A stretch of DNA of 64,000 bases from Tieghemiomyces parasiticus (lineage: Eukaryota > Kickxellomycota > Dimargaritomycetes > Dimargaritales > Dimargaritaceae): NCBI GenBank assembly GCA_027575765.1, contig JANBPT010000061.1:23135-87134 (forward strand), written 5' to 3'. The notes below the pieces were generated by a model that was not told the origin of the DNA, did not search any database, and worked only from the letters and a program-made list of their open reading frames with translations. Below are positions 10,826 through 23,653 of this stretch, in pieces (the first letter of the stretch is position 1; every line of letters starts with the position of its first letter). The position numbers and the translations under genes are program-made.

Positions 10826-13800
10826 GGTCGCAACGGGGTAGTGGGCTGTAGGAGCGAAAAGGATAACGGGAAATAAAAAGAGACCGGCGACCACAGGGGA
10901 GGCGTACGAGGCGGTGCGAGGCCAGGGGGCTCAGCAGAGCATAGGTGAACGAGCGGGGTCAGCAGTAGTATGAGGGACGGTCAGAGGATACGCTGGATAA
11001 ATATGGAAAGATGATTAAGGTACGGCGACGGTGTGGCGCACGGGTACGGAGGGTCACACGGGAGGACCGCTGGCGAGGAGGGACTTGTGGGTCAGGACAC
11101 CGGGTACGTCAGCCGGGAAGAGGCTAGAAAGCACGGGGCTGAGCCAGCTGGCGGAGGGTCGGCGAGCCGAAGGGATACCGGACGACGGAAGGGTAAACAG
11201 GCGGTGTAGTGTAACCCACGGCGGAGGTGGACGGCACTAGGTGGTAACGAGGGGGGAGTAGTAGACCAACTCTACAGCGACAGTGTGTTGGAAGGTAGGG
11301 TAGAGCGGCAATATAAGCAGCAGGAGCGGTGCGGAGCGAGGAGGGTGGGAGAATGTAGACGAGTAGTACGCCGACGGATATTGGTCAGCAAATAGGAATG
11401 CGATATGGAGGGTAAACGAGGTGGGCTGTAACGCAGAAGGAGGGGTCTAGTGTACAGAAGGCCGCAGGCTAGGGGATATATATGACGAGAATAGTAGAGT
11501 AGGGGCGACAGAGACCGGGGGGAGCGGTAGGGTACCAGGCGGCTGGTGGAGCGGACAGAGCAGCACGTCGTCGTGGTGAACAAAGAGGAAGTGAGTGATA
11601 GAGACACGCGATGGTAAACCCTGTCGAGTTGAAAGGAAAGGGCAAGGCGGGGGCCGGGTTGGTAGGAGTAGTTTTAGAGAAGGTTGGGGCAGAGGCCGTA
11701 AAGATTATGCTGGAGCAAAAAGTGAAGAAGAGAGGGGTTGGAAGTAGAGCTTTTGGGTTGTGGAGAGGGAGGGAGAGGCAGGCGGGGGCCTTTAAATACT
11801 GACAAGCGTAAAGGGTGTATGCTAGGCCGAGTGGCAGGCCTAGGATTCCCACTGGCAAAAGAGTGTAGCCAAATATACGCACATCCGAGGGGCGCACTCC
11901 ACCCGGAGGGAACCAACTGATGGATGATAAGCGCTAGGGGGGAGATGGGGTGGGAGGAAGTGGCGGCACGATAAAAAAAAGTAATATCCCACACGCATAC
12001 ACGCTGATGTCTAAATAGCGGGGGGAGCGGCCCATATTGATGTAGGCCGATGGAGGGAGAAAAGAGGGTAGGGCCATGGCGTTATCGCAGGGCGGCAGTG
12101 ATGATAGGGCGAGGGGACGACGCCCATAGTGAATCAACACCAACCAAAATGACACCCCTGCTTTTCCATTAGCCCAACCTCGTGCAGGGAGCGAAACGGG
12201 GAAGAGAGGGGACTAGGGCATCCTGGAAGGGACCTAATCGAACTCCCAGCGTGAGAGAAAACGAGGGTGGGCGGGGACCATCGCACCTGGAAGGCCAGGG
12301 GGTGTGTGTCTGGGTGTAGAGTTAGGGGGCGGGGGATGTACCCCCTCTCCCGTAGCCCGCGGGCGGCGGATCGCAGTTTAGCGGCCAAGGACCCCGACGT
12401 CAGCAATATCAAAGTGATTCATGAGGCCAACGGCGAGGGAGCGGGGGAAGATGGGGAGGGGGACTCGGTGGGCGACGGTGGCACCCCCTCCCCCTCGCCT
12501 GTGGCCAGACAGCGACAGGCATCTCCCTTCGCATAGCATGGTAGCCCTGGCCCGGGGGCCCAGCCAACGAGGCTATTGGGCGGATGCTCCAGTCTTGCTG
12601 CCCAGCGCTTATCCAGGGTCCGTCGGAAGCCCCGCAGGCACAGTGGAGCGCGCCAGTCGGGGCTATACGGACGGCGGTGGAGGGTTCGGTCGTTTAGCGG
12701 AGCAACACGGGGGGGGCGTCGGGCGGTTGCGGTGGAGAATCTTCGATTCAAAGGGAGAGAATTGGAGACGAGGCGATTATTCATCCTGTCCTGCCACTGG
12801 CTCCGGAGACCTTCAATGGACGGGAATTTCAACGTCTTCGCTAGCCAAGCGGAGAAGGGCCCGCTCTGATGCCTCGCCGACAACTGGCTATCAAGAAAGC
12901 AGTCCGACAGCTCTTCCCGACACCTCCCAATGGCCTAGTGCGTTATCCTGAAATCCGACCTGTAAGGAGCTCCCTCCAAATGTCTATCGATTATTATTTC
13001 TTTAGGAACGGTTGGTTTCTAGATGGTACTCGCAACCGCAGCCCGGCCCTCGCGAGTATGGATGGGCGTAGCAGCTCCAAGCGCGGTGGCCCGCACCTGG
13101 GCCCAGGACGCCTACCCCTTTAGCGGGCCAACTGATATTATGGCGCGATGTCGACGTAAGTTGGGGAGCCCCCCCCCCTCCTCCCCAGGTACAGGTAGAT
13201 GCGGCCCGTGGCGGTGAAGATTACCTTTCCGCAGGGAATGGTGGCATACGTTCGACGGCCTGACTAGGCATAGGTCGACATGACTGTGAGGTGGGAGGGG
13301 GAAGGAGGGTGCTTATGGAGTACCAGTACTGTCCACACCGGTTAGCAACCGTTCAGGGGCCATCGGTCTCATCGAGCCAACCTCGGGTTACACCCAGGGT
13401 GCCCATTACAGGCCACTATGACGCACCCTGTTTAAATCCGGACCGGCTGTGACACTGTGGGCATGGTTTTTCGGTCAAACGTTGCGTCACCTCCATCAAA
13501 GGCAGCGGATAAACAGGCCTATCCACGCCAAACCTTTGACCGAGTTTGCCAAAAAGTAATTTACGACAAGGCTCAAGCGAGGGAAGCCGCTAGATTGTTT
13601 TGGGGCGCCGTGCGATCACATTGGGGCCATGCGGAGTGGCTGTCATTAAGGCGACTCCATGGCTCACCTAGCTCGTAGGCCCTCCTGGCTGGGCTGGCCG
13701 GCAGTGTCCTGATGCGGCCCGTAGGCGGTGTGTGCGCGGGTGTGGGTGCGGGGTAGAGCCCTCACGGGACCATAGCTTCTCATTTCCGCCTCGGCTCTTT

Positions 13801-16800
13801 GGGACTGGTCTGCTCCAATCCGCGGCGTTGTTGGCCTCCCCCGCCACACCCACGGCCTCCGCCGGCTGGTCATTCGCCAGCTGAGGGAACTCGAGTGGCC
13901 TCGGCTGATATTGGTGGTGGGTACCGGGCGATACAGGGGTGTAGGCGAATGAACCCGGGGGCTGGCCGCCAACCCTTTGTGGGGAGGAAAGGAAGGGAAC
14001 TGTGAAAGCGATAAATAGATTGGCCGCCGGGATATATAGCTCTAGGCAGCGATCCCTCCTCTCACTTCTACTCCGCTCCAGCGGTTCCTCATCCCCACCC
14101 CCAGCGCCGTGCGCCGACGTTAAAGGGGAGGGGTCTTTTAGATGCAAGTGGCAAGACTGAGAGGACGCGCTACTATGGCGTGTGCCGCACGGTCACTTAA
14201 CTTCACCGTCCCCAATCCAGCCTTGCCCTGCCCTTCAGTCGCTTCCTGCAACAAACCCTCTCCGATTCTCCCCCCTGATTGTATCGAGTGCTGCATTCGC
14301 GAAGAGAACCGACCAGCACGCGTGTGCGCGTATGTAGCTGGTTCGTGACAACCAAACCTCCTCACCCGTGTTCTGCAGGCTGATTCGTGTATTCGCGGTT
14401 GCCCACTCACCCCTCATTTACACACACACACACCAAAAGTCAGGGGAGAAAAGCGTGGCCGATAACGATAACGTGGTCTGCCGTTCGAGGGCGATAGGAT
14501 GGAATGTCTCAGAGGACGGGCACATGGTTCTATGGCCCAATATGGTCTTATCGCCTAAAGGAAGAGGGTGGTGTTCATAAGCTTGCCTGCCATTAAGGAA
14601 TACTTATCCGCCAGTGTAGCTTTGAGGTCTCAAATTAGAGTGGCGGCCGGGGGTCGGCCTGTACAGACAGTGTCCATTCTTATCGCCAAAAAAACAACAA
14701 CGGATAAGGGGTGGGCTGATCCGGGACCAGATCTGTGGGACCCGATAAGATAACGGACCTGATACCAGCGATACCATTGCGCTGCCAGGTGAACATCAGA
14801 AGTGGTATGCCAAGATTGTGTGCGTATGGCGTGCAGGCATGGTCAATCATGCAAAAAATGACACATAATCCGATACCATTGGTAATGCTACTGAGCGAAT
14901 GGATCCACTCCAATAGGTTGGCAACGTGCCTTTGACCATGGTTTCAGCAAGGAGTTCAGACTTGAGCCAACCGGGGCCTAGCCTATCCGTTAAAATCCAC
15001 TATCGGAGATGCAAACTGTTTTGCTTACTTGCCCAGCCATTCACCAACTGGTAGGTTGGTTGCAATCGCGCCTAATCAGTAAGTTGGGCACTCGGCAGGT
15101 ATAATTTTGCTACCCGGTCTCGTCCCTCGCCCTCCTCCCACTCTAAGGCTTGAAATCAACCAAGGTCACGACGACCCAGTTAATGAATAGACGCCATTCT
15201 CAGCCTTGCTGGCGGACCCGTCTTCCATAGTCCCAAGGAATCTCGACCGCAACCTGGACGACACATCTGCCGAGTTGTTCATAAAGCCTTAAAAGGGTAC
15301 ATTAGACCGAATGAATCACGAGGGCAAGGGCCTCCTCTCCGGCTACGACTGTTGGTGACTGATGCAGAGCTGCCCACCTCCTCCTCCCTCCCCTCCTCCT
15401 CCCTTTCCCATGGGGCTGGAGGTGGGGGGGGGTGGGCGAGGGAAATAGGGGCAAGAACCTAAGGCCCTTCACGATGACCGGCCCTGACATCCCTATGGTT
15501 ATTATCCTTAGTAGCTTTTCCCTCTCATTACCTAATTTTCCATCATGGTGGCCATGGTACTATGGTCTAAGGCCGAAAGTCAACCCTGCCGGTGGTCACT
15601 TGATACAACTGATTTGCCGGTTTTTTATTCAATGTAACGATGGGTTCCATGCGTAAAGGCGACACTGTCGCACACTCTTACTCTCCTAGCAGTACGGCTA
15701 ACCCTTTGAATGGTCTCCTCCGCCCTTTTTTCCCATCCCGAAGTTGCTCCATTGGAGCCATTGCTGCCGCCACACCATTGGTTGGTTTGAATAGTGACAG
15801 GTTTAGTTTTTGACACCCCTCCCTAACGAATTACGTCGTCAGCATACACCAGAAGGTAAGACTCGATTTAGATGGAAACCAAAAAAAAATCAAATGGTTA
15901 CGGTGAAGTGGATGGAGGTTGTGACGAACGAGAGGCGCTGCGTGCTCAGCCAAGGCGGGCTGGGTAACTAGAGGATCGATCACGTCAGGATCTACTAGTC
16001 GATTTAGATAAAATATAAATGCACATCTCTATGAACATGGTCACATCCCGTTCACTACCGCTCCATCAGTGAACTAATGCCTACGAGGTCGATACCCTCG
16101 ACAATCCTAGTCGCTCCTAATCGCTCCGCCTGGCCCCTCGTTCACCCTACGATTAATAGGGGGCATTTTTGGGGAGAAGATCAAGACCCTGTATGATACT
16201 ATAGCTTACTCTACGTCAGCTTACATTGCGATTAGCATGGATTACCGCCCAGTTGTTCCTTCCCCCCCCCCGCCTCTATTCTATTCTCGCAACACCGGGA
16301 TTTTGCGCCTACGTTCCATCAGCCCTCGACCTTCACATAACCACTCCCCTCCCCTACATATCTTTATCCTCGTCCGCCCCGCTTTCGAAGGCAACCGGAA
16401 CCGATCGCGCCCCTCCCCATTTGACGGACCCTCTAAGGAGAGAGCCGGGTTACTCCGCCACACGTAACTTGACTGGTCCCCCAGTTCGGACGTTGGTTGG
16501 TGGGACAAGCGAATTCGGCACTCGTCGTCGTCGTCATCATCATCGACATTCCCATCCTGTTGACGTTGTGATGTTCGAACGGTGTGGCTCCGCCCGACTG
16601 TGACGAGAGGAGGGGAGGTTGCACTGACGAAGGTGATCCCTTCCCCCGTCCTTTATTGTCCACCCATGGTGACCCCAGTTTCGATTATCTACCAAGGTTC
16701 CACCCTGCTCGCCTCGAAACTAAAGACTTTTCTTGATGCCCCTCCACTCCCTGCCCCTGGCGACCCGAGCGCGTGTCAAGGGTAAGGGTTTTCCAAGGCT

Positions 16801-17536
16801 GGGTCGGTTGACACCGGATCCCCCCCCTTCCTCCGCAACTTGGACTTGGACTTAGACTGTGAAACCCCACCTATTAACGTCCAGGTCTTGATTGGCGGTA
16901 ATTCGCCAGGTACCAATTCGACATGTGGTTGAGAATGACGCCGCTTCGACTGTCGACGTCACCGGATCGAGGCGACGTTTTAAGAGGAGGAAGGGGGGAG
17001 TGTGGGCGTGGGCATAGCGGGGATAGGTGTGTTGGAATGGGAGGGAGGTCGACCCCGCAATGAAAGAAAATTGCAATACACAAAACGAAGTGGACATGTC
17101 CTCCTTCGCGAAACCGACCGGACGTCAGTCAGCCTTGTAGTAGCTGATGGTCCTTCCCTGTCTTCAGCAATCGACCCGAGAGGAAGAAAAACCTGGCAGA
17201 TCCCCCGCCCTGGATAGCGAGCGGGTCGTAGGCGAGGCGGGATTGGTGTTTTGAGCGTGGTTTTAGACCGCCTGGCGATTCGTCTTGGCTTCGCTTCCGT
17301 CGGAGTCTAGCACGCTATCGTTAGTTGTGCGATCCGGTAGCGAGGGCGTACGGTCTTCGAGTGGTGGCAGCCTCCCTACGGTTCGCCTCCTCTCGAATCC
17401 CTCGCTATCAGCTGATATTCCTCGCCCATCCACCAGCGTATCCACGAGTCGATCGGTACGGCATGTGCAGCATCGTGCATTGATTGAAAAACTGTTATAT
17501 CCAAATAGGAATAGCCCCTATCCGAATAACTGCGTG

Positions 17537-17568
17537 CATACACACACATCTGGGTGTGTGCGTGTATG
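17537..17568. repeat. CA/TG foldback palindrome
   Basis: Left arm CATACACACACA (17537..17548) and right arm TGTGTGCGTGTATG (17555..17568) pair almost completely around a 6-base loop. Confidence 0.7.
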
Positions 17569-18348
17569 AGGGTCCCGGTTCTGTGGGGAAGGGAAAGAGG
17601 GAGAGTGGGAGGAACTGTTGGGGTACCTCCCCCTCCCCACAACCCTAACCCCAGTTTTCCACAACCACCCTCACTGCCTCATCTGATTAACTTTCCCACA
17701 TTCATTTAGACATTTGGGCCGCTGCGAACAGATCCCTGATGTGCACCTGCCAAGTTCTTCCTCCATCGCTAAGAACTGGCGAGTCAGGTGTCCACACTGT
17801 GCTGTACTCCCCCTTAGGGTGCGCCACCGGTACTTGGGTGGAAATTATAGATTACTACTGGTGTGTAATCGGAGATTTCATACAGCTCAGTCCATTGAAT
17901 ACAAGCAGCGAACCACTGGGTTGTGGCGTGACCTTCACCGAAGCATAAACATCTTGTCGTGCACCACCCTCTGTCTTCAGGTTAAACCCTGTTTCTCCTG
18001 GCGCTCTTCCTACCCTCTCTGCATGCTTCAATGTATACCACTTTCCGTCCGAGCCGCCCTTAATTGGCGAGACTTTTGTGGGCTAAATCTCTACTGAGGG
18101 CCTGGGTTCAGTTGCTAGGGACATGAGTTCACGTTTCTCATCTACAGAACGAAGTCGTATTGACCGAATTTTAATTATTCCTTTACCATTCATTTCGCTG
18201 CCGACCTTGCACATCACCTTCATTGAGAAGGTAGGGCTGAAATGGGGGTGGACCAGGGTAAGTACACCGGGTTTAGCCCCTTCGGTTAATAGCGATCCAT
18301 GCAGCCATTTCCAGCGGTGGACAGACCCCGCCATCATCCTCCCTCCCC

Positions 18349-18371
18349 ACACGCACACACACACACACACC
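18349..18371. repeat. (CA)n microsatellite
   Basis: About 11 CA units with one G interruption near the start. Confidence 0.85.
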
Positions 18372-19522
18372 ATTACCGGTCAATTAGACCTTATGCAGTG
18401 CGCGCGCTCGGGACCCTCTATCGCCTTCGGGACCGACAGTGGCCTTCCCTAGTCGACCGGAAGGGAGGAAAGGGAAGGATTCGTGCTTTAATGAGTACCT
18501 TCCACAACCGGAATTATTGGCATGGTCCATTATGAAGGGCACTGAAAGGTGGCTTGTATTGGCGTTCCGGTATTTATTGACAATACAGAGCCCAGTCATA
18601 CATTTATCTGAGCGAAGAGGGAAATGTATATTTCCTCCCCCCCCCCCACATAGCCGTACACAATAACGCATTTCATAGGATCTGCTAGGATCTCTAAACC
18701 ACCACATGGTGTTAATCTTGGATAGTTGTTGGACAAACGCTAATTAATCAAGGTATCGGCCCAAGCCTCAGGGTCTGTATCTAATTTTTCAATTTTTTTC
18801 TCTCCTTTTATTACGGCCCAACCGCCAGCTCACGCGACCCTGCCACATAAGGATAAGATGAAAAAGCTTGAATATGAATCCCACTTTTCCTCCCTTCACC
18901 TGTACCCTGCTCACGCGGATACCGCCAAAGCCAGTTGGGACCGTGGCGAAGGAGGATAAAGTGGCTAGAAGGGGGAAGGATAACGAGGGGAAATATCGAA
19001 TAATAATAAAACCCTGAGGGGAGGGGGAAGGGCGCGACCATTGTGATGCAATACGCCGATGATAGATAGACAGGAGTGAAACCGAGCCGATACCACCACC
19101 ACTATCATCCCAAACAATTCATCAACAAGCGTGCCGCATAAGTTAATATGTGTGTCCAAGACGTGGGACCAGAGTCCGCCCTTCCTCATTCATCACGGAC
19201 CCGCATATCTACCTCCTCCTTTCCTGCCGGCCCAGGGCTTCATTTATAAGCCGTCTTATCATTAAGACTATGCCACTACCATCTAACCAAATGAAGCGGC
19301 CGATGCGAAGTGACCGATTTTTTATTGATTTTTTTTTGGTTATGGTTTTGTCATGGTATGGCTACGGGGGGTGGGTAAGGTTCGCAGGCGGATCCAAGCT
19401 GACCATATGAGCTCTACTTTCCCGCGCTTTGGGTCTGACCACAGGGTGGCTTGGAATACTAAGAAAGAATAATAATAATAGCGTAGATGAATGTGAGGCG
19501 TACGTGGAAGAGAAGGGGAGAG

Positions 19523-19554
19523 TTGCCTCCCCCCCCCGGGGGGGAATTGTGCAA
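19523..19554. repeat. C-tract/G-tract palindrome with outer arms
   Basis: A C9 run (19529..19537) directly abuts a G7 run (19538..19544). TTGC and GCAA flank them at 19523..19526 and 19551..19554, so a nested hairpin is possible. Confidence 0.6.
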
Positions 19555-22245
19555 CCAGGCCCTGAGTCCAATGTATCAAAACGTGTGAGGGTGTAGGTGC
19601 CGAAGAATAGAAGGATCATGGTATTATGGCACCACCGGTCATGATTAGATCCGGTATAATACCTAGGCATTTTCGCCGGAGGGAAGGGCGGAGATGGGGG
19701 TTGTCAAGGGAAGAAGTTCATAATCCGGAAAGGCTCGGATGGAGATATGTTCACTACAGTCATCAACGGTCTACGGTTGGCGGGCCGTGCTGTCTATCTC
19801 GCCCCTCACTCCCCACCGGCCCAAGCCGTCCACACTACCGCGTGAGTAAACTCACCGTTCCAATTGCCGGCCGTTCATTGACATTGTAGGGGAGATCTCC
19901 CCTCACATATAGAGAAGAGAGAGGTATGTGTATGTGTGGGTGGGTGTAGTTGTGGAGTTGGTCGGGGAATGAGCCATGCCGAAGCGTATTCCGAGCCTGT
20001 CTCCACTTTCCCACCCCGCCCATCATTAACGGCTGCGCCCCCATCTTGGGCGCCAAGTCCCATCGACACGGGTCTCAACGCAACCCCTTCGATATTAAAG
20101 GGCCTGGTCTTATCGGATCAATCGTCGTAGGCCAGCCAAGTGGCGTGATAGCCGTGCATTCCGGATGCCGAAAGTTGAGAGGGGGAGGGAGGTCAGCTAT
20201 CTCTCGACCTGGAGTTGCATGTCTGCAGGCTATGCCGGGCCATGCAGAGGCTTTTAGTGAAGGGCCCAACCGACAAGTCCTCGGGGCCACGGTTTCCACT
20301 ATCCACTTTAGCCAGGCTTGGTACTAATGTCGCAGCAATACCCTCGGCCTAGCGGGACGTACTACGGGCTAGAATGACACTTGAGGGGGGGAGTGGTGAA
20401 CCTACACGTGTAATGGCAGTAGACACCGAGATGCTGAACATGGGAAGAGGGTAGCCGTAGGGCATCCTGCCCGACCCTTCTCTCCCACCATGCCTGTGCG
20501 TGGTGCAACGGGCTTGTGGGAACCTTCGCAGCGACTACCAGTCCCGAGAGAACATGGTCAGTCTGGCTGTGTGTCCGTGCCGTCCACTCGTATATACAAG
20601 TTCTGTGCAACTCATGCTCAGGCTGGAAAGCTAACCGGGAGGTCAAAGTAGGCCGAGGGATACAATTCCAACCCCCCCATCCTGAAACCAGCCCTACCAG
20701 GGCCGCGTTGTCCGTTTAAGAAGCCTGCGCAGCATACCTGAGTTCTAAATAAATACCGTAAGCTTGGTGTTACAACCCTACAGTTTAAGAGAGGGGTGTA
20801 CATTGTAGGTCTGAGAGCTAGCATCTCCATCATCTCTGCCACCCTATTTTTACGGGCACCCTACCCTATTTTCTGAGATATCTGTTATATTTTTACTTTT
20901 TTTTTTCTATCATCGCCTGGCAGTGATGGAATTTTGACCGCCACTCACTGCAAGTCATTCAAAGGTACACCGGAGGGGGAAAGGCGGGGTTCCCGTTTGC
21001 GATCTAGCTGATAAGAGAGTGCCCTCTCCCAGTTGGGAGTGTGCGATATTTGGACCCTGCGACCCACGGGCCCGGCCATACCACACCGTATGGTGGCCGT
21101 AACCAAAAATAGCAGGTGCAGGCTAGTTGGTGAGCCACGAGAATAAAGGGGCAAGCGGCGTGGAGTATTGGACTGTTTGGTTGAAGGCGAAGGGAGACTC
21201 CGGTGGCTGATTTCCTCCGAATCCCGCACGTTATCGATAACTGCCCTCCCATTCGTCCAGAATGGCCACGTAGAGAACCCAGAAAAAAAAAGAAAAAAAT
21301 TGTATGCAAAAGGGGAGAAGGATGGAGCGAACTCATCAAGGTTGCTGACCAACCATAACATGGCGATGCCGATTACCATGCCAGCCTCCCAGGTTTTCCA
21401 TATATAGATTGGCTCTCGGGACTAACCTTTAATGTTCATTGGACAATCATCTGGGGCCAGATGTAAAGGGAGGGAGGGATAGGGGGCAAATGTCTACCAC
21501 TTTGCATTATCTTCGCCATCCATTCGCCACCATTCGATGGCAAAATCATTCCACATAGCCCCGTCAACGAGAGAGCCTGCTGTTATGGTAGGCCTCCGCG
21601 CTATTCCCCTCCCCATTCGACTCCGCACTCCTCGGATAATACGCTGCGGCTCCTCCCACACCCTACCTGCTTTGACAGCTAACCAGTCGGCGTAAAGCCT
21701 AGCGCCGCCGGATACGGTGGCTGTGCGGGACCATTGGTTAGTCTAGGGGGGGGGGGGTTTCCGGCTCCATTGACTCCAGCCTTCCGGGGACACCATGATA
21801 GGTGCGGGTCGGAGTCATTCAACAAGTCTCCTGGCTTGTAAGGGTAGGCCCGGCTGCATAAATGGCCCCGTCCCACCGTGTTCTACCGAGTTGATTATAT
21901 CTGCAATAGTCGGGGCTGCACTGATAACCGGAGGCTAATAGAGGGGCTAGGTGGGTGGGTGCATAAGGAGGTTTAATGCAAGCCCTGCATGGTCTTCCCC
22001 TAGAGTAGTACATTGTTTGTATCGGCTTGTTACTTAAAATTAGACCATCATAAGTTGTGGCATGGCTGGGCCCCTGAACTACAAGATCTATACTCCCTGT
22101 ATTGTGCAGGGTGGTGGCTGAGAATAGCTGTCAGATGGCAGGGCTCGATACTATCGGCGAGAGCTAGGAAAATGTGAAGGGATAAGGCTGCCGACAGCGG
22201 CAGGGGGGCGATGCCCGAGTCCACTAACCGAGTTTGGTCGAGGGC

Positions 22246-22274
22246 TCTCCTCCTCCTCCTCCTCCTCCTCCTCC
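22246..22274. repeat. (CTC)n triplet repeat
   Basis: About nine perfect CTC/TCC units in non-coding DNA. Confidence 0.9.
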
Positions 22275-23653
22275 AGCTTCCCTCCAAGCTAGAGAATCGA
22301 TTCCATTCGTTCCTTATCCATCATCACTGGCGGAAAGTGTGAATTGGGGTGAGTAAGGAGGACTTGCAAGCTGTCCAAGTTTTCTCGCTCGTGATTCCTT
22401 AAGTAATGGCCACAATGTTGCTGGATTAAGTACCGTAGCGGCTGCGGGATGGAGGCAGGAGGGGTCATCCGGTACCTTTTGCGGGTGCGTATGTCTATAA
22501 TCTCCGCCTACCTCGCCGTTCAGAGAGCGTGACCGAGAGTAGTACCTAGCTGGGGCGGAATTAATATTCTCCTTTTACAGACTGCCCGCTATACCGCAAC
22601 CTCTCGTCTATTATCCCAGGCTTGCCGCTGGCAAAGTCGACTTCATCCTTACCGCTTGGAATAGGAGGGTGAGAGTCGTTCTCCGGATTAGGGTTAGTCG
22701 GCCCTCGTTTTCCTTCTCTGGCCCGGATAGGCTACTAGTCATTACCCTGGTGGGGGGGGGGAAGGTCAGTGTGGCGCAAGGCGTGGTCCGAAGTTGCCCA
22801 CGGTCTCTAACCAAATGGAGGTGTAGGGTGGAATAGAGGAAACAATAGTGGCGTTCAATGCCTGGAGAGCAGTTGAGTGGTTAATGCACCTCTACCCACT
22901 CCCTCCCCTGCCCTCCACCCCGAGCTATTGATGGCTACGCCCTCGACCCCCCTTATCTACTCATTGCCTCCTCTAGCGAGCCGCATGCCTTGATAAGGTA
23001 CATTTTTCCTCATTCCTCCTTAAGTTTAACCGAAACGGTGAATGAACTGAATCCCGGTATCCTTACATCCCCGATCCCCTTTCCAGCGCACCAGATAGTC
23101 CCTGCGTCATGTTGTTTCAGATGATCGAGAATTGAAGTCCGACAGACAAGCGGATTAGGGAACCTGACAGACAACCAAAATGCATGGCCGGTTGCGGGAT
23201 CGACCTTAGAGAGCCCACCTGACCGTTTCGTCGCCAGTACGATTAAAGCAGAGCATGAGGAGGGGTAGAGTAAACTTATCAACCCAGTTGACCAAGCCAC
23301 CACCTGTGTCTCGCCGATATTTAATTCCTCGTCTTCCGGATCCGCACATTTAAATGTGATGCAAGGGAGCGAAAGGGAGAGAGACAGAGGCCTCCCGGCG
23401 GATGCTTGGGTTCGCCGTGGTTAATTACCGATAGTGTTTATTACCATGCAATTCAAATGAATGTATTAGAAAGCAGAGTGGAAAAGAAGGGCAAGGAGCG
23501 GGAGAATGCCGGAAACGAAGGGATACCTAGTGAGATGAGCCGATAGGGGACGGCGAATAAAAAGACACAGCAATTGAACCATATGTACTCTGTCGCGCGC
23601 GTGCTCTCTTTCTCTCTCTCTACAACTCAAACCCCTCCCCCTCCCACTCCAGT

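Larger units (their letters stand above)
10826..23653. other. 12.8 kb stretch without a supported gene
   Basis: Both strands carry only short open frames with no family resemblance and no convincing chain of splice-linked exons. The first kilobase (to about 11.8 kb) is probably the leader and promoter of the minus-strand gene at its left. Around 14.03 kb a TATA-like GATATATAG followed by C/T-rich sequence resembles a promoter but leads only to a 68-codon frame at 14142 that I cannot identify. The rest contains microsatellites (18349, 22246), foldback palindromes (17537, 19523) and a G12 run (21746..21757). It could be decayed genes or transposons, a long non-coding locus, or a special chromosomal region. 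Confidence 0.5.

Noticed and set aside
10050..10841. 263-codon frame antisense to the GAC1-like gene
   Set aside because: Shadow frame of the CBM21 gene on the opposite strand.
11469..11897. 142-codon minus-strand frame with hydrophobic N-terminus
   Set aside because: Lies in the C/T-rich leader region of the GAC1-like gene; composition reflects the pyrimidine-rich DNA and no family is recognisable.
12419..12951. Overlapping frames of 154 and 176 codons on opposite strands
   Set aside because: Low-complexity Pro/Arg/Gly-rich translations of GC-rich DNA, with no domain, signal or splice support.
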